A stretch of 24,858 bases of DNA from NCBI GenBank assembly GCA_964555565.1, contig CAZKTF010000022.1, positions 1 to 24,858 of the forward strand. Direction: 5' to 3'. The notes under the pieces were generated by a model. That model had not been told where the DNA came from. It did not search any database and saw nothing but the letters and a program-made list of their open reading frames with translations. This stretch comes from CAZKTF01 sp964555565. GTDB lineage: Bacteria > Planctomycetota > JAJSAM01 > JAKLKS01. Position 1 is the stretch's first letter, and each line of letters starts with the position of its first letter. The position numbers were made by a program, and so were the translations under genes. Below, in pieces: positions 20,834 to 24,858 of the stretch.

Positions 20834-22159
20834 ATGCGCCCGGCCCGGGCCGCCGCGGCCTTCCTCCTCGGTGCGTCGCTCCTCGCGGTCCCGCGGCCCG
20901 CCGCGGGGTGCGGGGAGGGGGAGACGCTCCGCGACGCGCTGGAGCGGGCGGCCGACATCCAGGACCCGGCGCGGCGGAGGGCCGCGGGCCGCGAGGTCCT
21001 CGCCCGCCCCGACGCGACGCCCGAGGCCCTCCTCGCCCTGGGGAAGTCCCTGGGGCGGTTCACGGCGCGGCCCGCCGGCCCGCGGAAGGAGACGGTCCCG
21101 CTCTGGACGGGGGAGCGCACGGAGGACATCGAGGTCCACTCCTACGTCCCGCCCGGGATCCGGCCCGGGACCCGGGCCCCGCTCCTCCTCCACCTGCACG
21201 GGTCAGGCTCGGCGGGGGACGAGGGGGGGATGTGGAAGGCCGCCGCGGACGCCCTGGGCATGGTCGTCGTCGCCCCCACGGACCCGCGGTCCGGGGAGGG
21301 GTACAGGTACAGCCCCGGGGAGAGGGCGCTGGCCCTCTCGGCGCTGCGGTGGGCGCGGCGGACCTTCGACACGGACGAGAACCGGGTCTTCCTCGGCGGG
21401 GTGAGCCGCGGGGGGCACCTCTGCTGGGACCTGGTGCTGCGCCGCCCGGACCTCTTCGCCGCGGCGGCCCCGATGATCGGGGGCCCCCGGGTCTCCAACG
21501 CGGCGGGGGAGAACAACATGCGCTTCCTCGAGAACGTGGCGCGGCTGCCGATCTGCGACCTCCAGGGCTCGCAGGACCACCCGATGCTCCTCGAGAACCT
21601 CCACATGGCCTTCGAGCGGCTGCTGAAGTGGAAGGCGAGGGCGACCCTGGTCGAGTTCCCCGACCGGGGCCACGACTTCGACCACAAGGCGGTGGACTGG
21701 GTGGCCTTCCTCGGAGGCGCCCGGCGGGACCCGCGGCCGGAGACGGTCGTGCGGCGCTGCGTGGCGGGGGACGAGGGGCGGTTCGCCTGGGCGGAGGTCC
21801 TGAGGACCGCGAAGGGGATCGAGGGGTTCTTCCAGATGGCCGTGGACGGGAAGGAGTGGCAGGCGCTCTCGGAGGACGAGAGGCGGCGGCGCTTCGAGGC
21901 CGAGGCGGAGAGGCGCACCGCCCGGCTCGAGGTCCGGATGGAGGCCCCCGGAAGGTTCGCCGCCCGGGGCACCGGCGTGGAGCGGTTCCGGCTCCTCCTC
22001 GACGAGGGGATGCTCGTCCCGGGGAAGCCCGTGGAGGTCTCCTGGCAGGGGAAGACGCTCGCGCGCGCCGTGAAGCCCGACGGGCGCGTCCTCCTCGAGG
22101 ACATCCTCGAGCGCCTGGACAGGACGTTCCTCCCCGTGGCCGAGGTGGTGATCCCGTAG
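20834..22159 (+). CDS. secreted alpha/beta-hydrolase (esterase / PHB-depolymerase-like)
   Basis: A 441-residue protein with signal peptide (about 1-24; a Cys at 26 after PAAG could make it a lipoprotein, but the lipobox is weak). The hydrolase core shows the oxyanion strand LLLHLHGSG (about 117-125), the nucleophile elbow GGVSRGGHLCW (S191), a candidate acid in GSQDHP (D248) and the histidine in DRGHDFDH (H280). This resembles the feruloyl-esterase / PHB-depolymerase LpqC-like group of secreted esterases. Before the core is an ~80-residue helical region (DALERAADIQDPARRRAAGR); after it, about 300-441 is a beta-rich C-terminal domain with VERFRLLLDEGMLVPGKPVE, perhaps substrate-binding. Substrate unknown. 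The stop is 10 nt from the convergent tpx stop. Confidence 0.85.
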   Translation: MRPARAAAAFLLGASLLAVPRPAAGCGEGETLRDALERAADIQDPARRRAAGREVLARPDATPEALLALGKSLGRFTARPAGPRKETVPLWTGERTEDIEVHSYVPPGIRPGTRAPLLLHLHGSGSAGDEGGMWKAAADALGMVVVAPTDPRSGEGYRYSPGERALALSALRWARRTFDTDENRVFLGGVSRGGHLCWDLVLRRPDLFAAAAPMIGGPRVSNAAGENNMRFLENVARLPICDLQGSQDHPMLLENLHMAFERLLKWKARATLVEFPDRGHDFDHKAVDWVAFLGGARRDPRPETVVRRCVAGDEGRFAWAEVLRTAKGIEGFFQMAVDGKEWQALSEDERRRRFEAEAERRTARLEVRMEAPGRFAARGTGVERFRLLLDEGMLVPGKPVEVSWQGKTLARAVKPDGRVLLEDILERLDRTFLPVAEVVIP

Positions 22160-22169
22160 GGTGCGAGCG

Positions 22170-22673
22170 CTACCCCCGCGCGGCGGCGAGGATGGCGTCG
22201 TAGTCGGGCTCCTGGGCGATCTCCGGGACCAGGGCCGCGTACTTCACCATGCCCTTCGGGTCGAGGACGAAGGCCGCCCGCGCGTGCACCCCCGCGAGGG
22301 GGCCGTCGGCGATGCCCACGCCCCAGCGCTTCCCGAACTCCCGGTCGCGGACGTCGGAGACCCCGTGGACGTTCTGGATCCCCTCCGCCGCGCAGAAGCG
22401 CTTGATGGCGAAGGGGAGGTCGGCGCTGGCGACGAGGACCGTGACCCCGGGGAGCGAGGCCGCGCGCTCGTTGAACTTCCGGGTCTCCACCGCGCAGACC
22501 GGCGTGTCGAGGCTCGGGACGGTGAGCAGGACGACCGTCTTCCCGGCCAGGTCCTTCTTCGAGACCGGGGACAGGTCCTGCTTCACGAGCGTGAAGTCCG
22601 GGGCCGGGCTGCCGACCTTCGGGAGCGAGCCGGCGAGCCTGACGGGGTTGCCCTTCAGCGTGACGTTGGCCAT
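22170..22673 (-). CDS. tpx: thiol peroxidase Tpx
   Basis: A 167-residue atypical 2-Cys peroxiredoxin. The peroxidatic site is PSLDTPVCAVETRKF (C60) and the resolving cysteine is in FAIKRFCAAEGI (C94), positions almost identical to E. coli Tpx. The N-terminus MANVTLKGNPVRLAG and the segment GVHARAAFVLD are also family-typical. It reduces hydrogen and alkyl peroxides using thioredoxin. I start at the ATG at 22673, behind AAGGAGGG, rather than ten codons upstream, since Tpx proteins begin at this point. A TAGGAT box lies 28 nt upstream. Confidence 0.96.
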   Translation of the reverse strand: MANVTLKGNPVRLAGSLPKVGSPAPDFTLVKQDLSPVSKKDLAGKTVVLLTVPSLDTPVCAVETRKFNERAASLPGVTVLVASADLPFAIKRFCAAEGIQNVHGVSDVRDREFGKRWGVGIADGPLAGVHARAAFVLDPKGMVKYAALVPEIAQEPDYDAILAAARG

Positions 22674-22701
22674 GGCGCTCCCTCCTTGATGGGAGCCCGG
22701 C

Positions 22702-22707
22702 ATCCTA
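22702..22707 (-). promoter_or_regulatory. putative -10 box TAGGAT for tpx
   Basis: On the minus strand CTAGGAT lies 28 nt before the tpx ATG, with AAGGAGGG between, so a short leader of about 20 nt. Same box as for the leaderless gene at 20834, showing that one box type serves both leadered and leaderless genes. Confidence 0.5.
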
Positions 22708-22745
22708 GGCGCCCGGTCGCGGGCCCGACAACTTGCGCAGGGGGG

Positions 22746-23531
22746 TCAGCGCACCAGCCTTCTCCGCATGAGGCGGATGCCGAGGGCGAGGAGCGGGACC
22801 GCGCCGGCCACGAGGCCCGCGGCGACGAGCCAGACCCCGGGGCCGGCGTCCCCGTAGCAGGCGCGGCGGAGCGCCGTGCAGAGGTGGGCCATGGGGGAGA
22901 AGAGGGAGGCCCGCTGCGCCCACTCCGGGAGGCCCTCCAGGGGGAAGAAGACCCCGCCGAAGAGGTAGAGCGGCGTCGCCACGAGGAAGAGCGGGTAGTT
23001 GATCGACTCGATGTTCTTCACGCAGGCGGTGAAGCAGATCCCGGCCGCACCGAACAGGAGCCCGCCCGCGACGGCCAGGACCGGGACCGCCAGCGCCGCA
23101 GGGGTCCGGGCGTACCCCGCCACGAGGATCACGAGCAGGCTCGCCAGGGCCCCGATGAGGGCGCGCGAGGCTCCCCACAGCGTCTCGCCCACGACCACGT
23201 CGTCGAGGGAAGCCGGCGTCGAGGTGATCGCGTCGAAGGTCCGCTGGTAGTACATCCGGATGTAGGAGCCGTAGAGGCACTCGAAGAAGGACTGGAACAT
23301 GACCGACATCGCGACGATGCCCGGGGCGATGAAGGCGACGTAGGTGGTGGGCTTCTCGGCCCAGGAGACGGCGGGCTGGAGCGCCCCGATCCCCAGGCCC
23401 AGGGAGGCCAGGAACAGGATCGGCTCCGCGAGGGAGAGCGTGGCCGTCTTCCAGGTGACCAGGTAGACCTCGAAGTTGCGCCGCCACACCTGGAGCGCGA
23501 GGGGGGAGACGTCGCCGAGGAGGCGGGTCAT
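22746..23531 (-). CDS. ABC-2 type transporter permease, NodJ-like
   Basis: A 261-residue integral membrane protein with about six segments. N-terminal VWRRNFEVYLVTWKTATLSL then AEPILFLASLGLGIG is typical of NodJ/ABC-2 permeases, as are SVMFQSFFECLYGSYIRMYY, ITSTPASLDDVVVGE, and the late segment PLYLFGGVFFPLEGLPEWAQ followed by LFSPMAHLCTALR. Such permeases export lipids, polysaccharide or lipo-oligosaccharide signals, or drugs; the cargo cannot be read. The ATG at 23531 overlaps the ATPase stop by four bases (ATGA), so the two are coupled. A longer open frame upstream is the shadow of the ATPase gene and is rejected. Confidence 0.92.
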   Translation of the reverse strand: MTRLLGDVSPLALQVWRRNFEVYLVTWKTATLSLAEPILFLASLGLGIGALQPAVSWAEKPTTYVAFIAPGIVAMSVMFQSFFECLYGSYIRMYYQRTFDAITSTPASLDDVVVGETLWGASRALIGALASLLVILVAGYARTPAALAVPVLAVAGGLLFGAAGICFTACVKNIESINYPLFLVATPLYLFGGVFFPLEGLPEWAQRASLFSPMAHLCTALRRACYGDAGPGVWLVAAGLVAGAVPLLALGIRLMRRRLVR

Positions 23532-24445
23532 TCCCTGAGATCCCTTCCGGTCAGCCGCAGGAAGACGTCCTCCAGCGTCGCGCGCCGGAGCGCGAGCCTG
23601 CCCGGGCCGTGCCGCTCCGCGAGGCGGTGGTAGACCTTCTCGCCGCAGTCGCTGTAGACGAGCACCCGGCGGGGGAGGGCCTCCGCGTCCTCCCCCTCGG
23701 CCCGCAGCGCCGCGGCCTCCGGCTCCCCGGCCCCGGCGATCTCGACGACCTCGCAGCGGGCGTGGGTGCGCACGAGGTCCTTCGGGGGACCCTCCACGAG
23801 GACCTTCCCCCGGTCCACGATGGCCACCCGGTCGCAGAGGGCCTCCGCCTCCTCCATGTAGTGCGTCGTGAGCAGGATCGTCACGCCCCGCGCCCGGAGG
23901 TCGCGGACCCGCTCCCAGACCTGGTGGCGGGACTGCGGGTCGAGCCCCGTCGTGGGCTCGTCGAGGAACAGGAGCGGCGGCTCGTGCAGCAGCGCCCTCG
24001 CGAGGACGAGCCTCCGCTTCATCCCCCCCGAGAGCGCCTCCACGGGCCCTCCGCCCCGCTCCTCCAGGCGGAAGAACCGGAGGAGTGCCTCCGCCCGGCG
24101 GCGCGCCTCCGCCGGGGGGATGCCGTAGTAGCGGGCGTACACGAGGAGGTTCCTCAGGACCGAGAAGTCCGGGTCCAGGTTGTCCGCCTGGGGCACGACG
24201 CCGATGCGGGCCTTGAGCGCCCGCGGCGCGACCGCGGGGTCGAGGCCCAGCACCGAGACCTCGCCCCCGTCCCGGGGGGAGGCGGCGCAGGCCACGCGGA
24301 TGGTGGTCGTCTTCCCGGCGCCGTTGGGGCCGAGGAGGCCGAAGCACGCCCCCGGGAGGACCTCGAGGTCGAGGCCGTCCACCGCCGGCGGCGCGTCCCC
24401 GTAGGACTTGCTCAGGCCCCGGATCGAGATCGCGGGGGAGGGCAC
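23528..24445 (-). CDS. ABC transporter ATP-binding protein, NodI-like
   Basis: A 305-residue ATPase. Walker A is GPNGAGKTTT (about 39-48), the Q-loop is VVPQADNLDPDF, the signature is LSGGMKRRLVLARAL, Walker B is LLFLDEPTTGLDP and the H-loop is LLTTHYMEEAEAL. The LSGGMKRRL signature with TGLDPQSRHQVWE is characteristic of NodI and the related drug/lipid exporters. The last ~80 residues form the usual C-terminal extension (ALRRATLEDVFLRLTGRDL). The GTG start at 24445 lies 9 nt downstream of a TAGCCT box without ribosome-binding site. It energises the permease encoded next. Confidence 0.95.
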   Translation of the reverse strand: MPSPAISIRGLSKSYGDAPPAVDGLDLEVLPGACFGLLGPNGAGKTTTIRVACAASPRDGGEVSVLGLDPAVAPRALKARIGVVPQADNLDPDFSVLRNLLVYARYYGIPPAEARRRAEALLRFFRLEERGGGPVEALSGGMKRRLVLARALLHEPPLLFLDEPTTGLDPQSRHQVWERVRDLRARGVTILLTTHYMEEAEALCDRVAIVDRGKVLVEGPPKDLVRTHARCEVVEIAGAGEPEAAALRAEGEDAEALPRRVLVYSDCGEKVYHRLAERHGPGRLALRRATLEDVFLRLTGRDLRE

Positions 24446-24454
24446 GAGAGGGGA

Positions 24455-24460
24455 AGGCTA
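24455..24460 (-). promoter_or_regulatory. putative -10 box TAGCCT, leaderless ABC operon promoter
   Basis: On the minus strand GTAGCCT is followed by TCCCCTCTC and then the GTG at 24445. The gap is pyrimidine-rich, so no Shine-Dalgarno; a transcript would start at or close to the GTG. Confidence 0.45.
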
Positions 24461-24488
24461 CCCGTCCCGTCGCGGGGGAGGAAACTGC

Positions 24489-24775
24489 TTGCGGGGAGAT
24501 CCCCTGCAACGGCCCCGTTTGCACCGCCTGTGTAGGGGCGACCCTTGGGTCGCCCGCCGTTCACAAGTTCCGCCTTCGCCAACGGCGGGCGGGGGGACCC
24601 CGGGGGGGACCCCAGGGACTCGTCGGGCTGCCGGTGGCAGCCCGACCCTGGGGACGAGGCGTGCCAGTGGCACGCCGAGCCCGGGGAGCCCCGGCCATAC
24701 CCACCGAATACACACGGCGGGCGGGGCAAGCCCCAATGCTCCTGAGCGAAGCCGCCTCGGGGCAAGGGATCCCTT
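24489..24775. repeat. cluster of perfect hairpins (REP-like), no gene
   Basis: This gene-free stretch upstream of the ABC operon holds at least seven hairpins. TTGCGGGGA/TCCCC-T-GCAA spans 24489-24509. GGGCGACCC-TT-GGGTCGCCC spans 24536-24555. GCCCGCCGTT (24552-24561) pairs with AACGGCGGGC (24581-24590). A 25-nt unit at 24622-24646 has 11-bp arms and a GGT loop. GGCGTGCC-AGT-GGCACGCC spans 24658-24676. GGGGC-AA-GCCCC spans 24723-24734, and AAGGGATCCCTT spans 24764-24775. The 24622 and 24658 units share the core TGCC-rGT-GGCA. Open frames here are chance products of the palindromes. Confidence 0.7.
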
Positions 24776-24858
24776 AAAGGTGTAGATCGTCCGGGATTCC
24801 CCGGCGGCTTGAGTCCTCCCCGTAAACGACGAGCCCTCGCTGACCGAGGGAGTGGTTG
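24776..24858. other. unassigned window end
   Basis: No gene is recognised in the last 83 bases. They contain a short hairpin, CCCTCG-CTGAC-CGAGGG (24834-24850), and a less GC-extreme stretch (CCGTAAACGACGAG). It could be the edge of a structured RNA or gene continuing beyond the window, but I cannot support either. Confidence 0.3.

Noticed and set aside
22674..22703. Ten-codon N-terminal extension of tpx
   Set aside because: The ribosome-binding site AAGGAGGG and the usual Tpx N-terminus support the start at 22673. The extension would include the leader itself.
23532..24524. N-terminal extension of the ABC permease frame
   Set aside because: This is the out-of-frame shadow of the ATPase gene; the permease has an ATG overlapping the ATPase stop.
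24489..24775. CRISPR array
   Set aside because: The repeated units are hairpins of different sequence and irregular spacing, with no constant direct repeat, no uniform spacers and no cas genes.
24412..24785. Open frames on both strands in the terminal hairpin cluster
   Set aside because: They follow the palindromes, lack ribosome-binding sites and have repetitive Gly/Arg/Pro composition.

Overview
The window is very GC-rich bacterial DNA, by eye roughly three quarters G+C in most genes, with dense and mostly short-spaced coding. I read about 26 protein genes. No rRNA, tRNA or CRISPR array is visible. The content suggests an uncultivated high-GC lineage, with Planctomycetota my first guess and Acidobacteriota or Myxococcota not excluded. 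The clues are a very large membrane-anchored protein built of carboxypeptidase-regulatory-like repeats, duplicated secreted domains of unknown function, a bacterial topoisomerase VI A subunit, and clusters of short GC-rich hairpins. No rRNA or universal marker is present, so this placement is inference.

Layout. Positions 2-388 hold the C-terminus of topoisomerase VI subunit A, followed by an anchored protein (394-1413). Next come a 928-residue repeat protein (1460-4246), a secreted M28 peptidase with a C-terminal PDZ-like domain (4266-5729), a paired REP-type inverted repeat (5738-5813) and a secreted two-domain protein (5879-6775). A translationally coupled trio follows: HAD phosphatase, SirB1-family protein and YgfZ (6845-9410). 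From about 9480 to 13795 the base composition drops and the gene style changes. This accessory island carries two small ORFs, an ImmA/IrrE-type metalloprotease, a tandem-HTH regulator, a divergent multi-pass membrane protein and a complete REP-associated transposase (RAYT) element with 22-bp terminal inverted repeats. Near-identical short direct repeats lie at both island edges (9502-9524 and 13771-13795). Core-like DNA then resumes: a lipoprotein with a Lys/Glu/Gly-rich tail, a convergent cupin gene, a four-gene operon for an exported PaoABC-like molybdenum hydroxylase ending in a small cysteine-rich protein, a convergent TPR / membrane protein / winged-helix regulator operon with a palindromic operator, a secreted alpha/beta hydrolase, thiol peroxidase, and a NodIJ-like ABC exporter. 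The last ~370 bases are a cluster of perfect hairpins plus an unassigned end.

How the genes fit together. Most of the core-like genes serve the cell envelope or periplasm: repeat-domain surface proteins, peptidase, hydrolase, Tat-exported oxidoreductase, ABC exporter. A recurrent -10 box of the form TAnnnT can be read before many genes. It falls in two classes. In one it lies 6-9 nt before the start codon and no Shine-Dalgarno is present, implying leaderless mRNA. In the other it lies about 28 nt or more upstream, usually with a purine-rich ribosome-binding site. The best candidate for an undescribed system is the island module of HTH regulator, HExxH protease and divergent membrane protein, which looks like a protease-controlled switch over a membrane effector. 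That reading is inference only.
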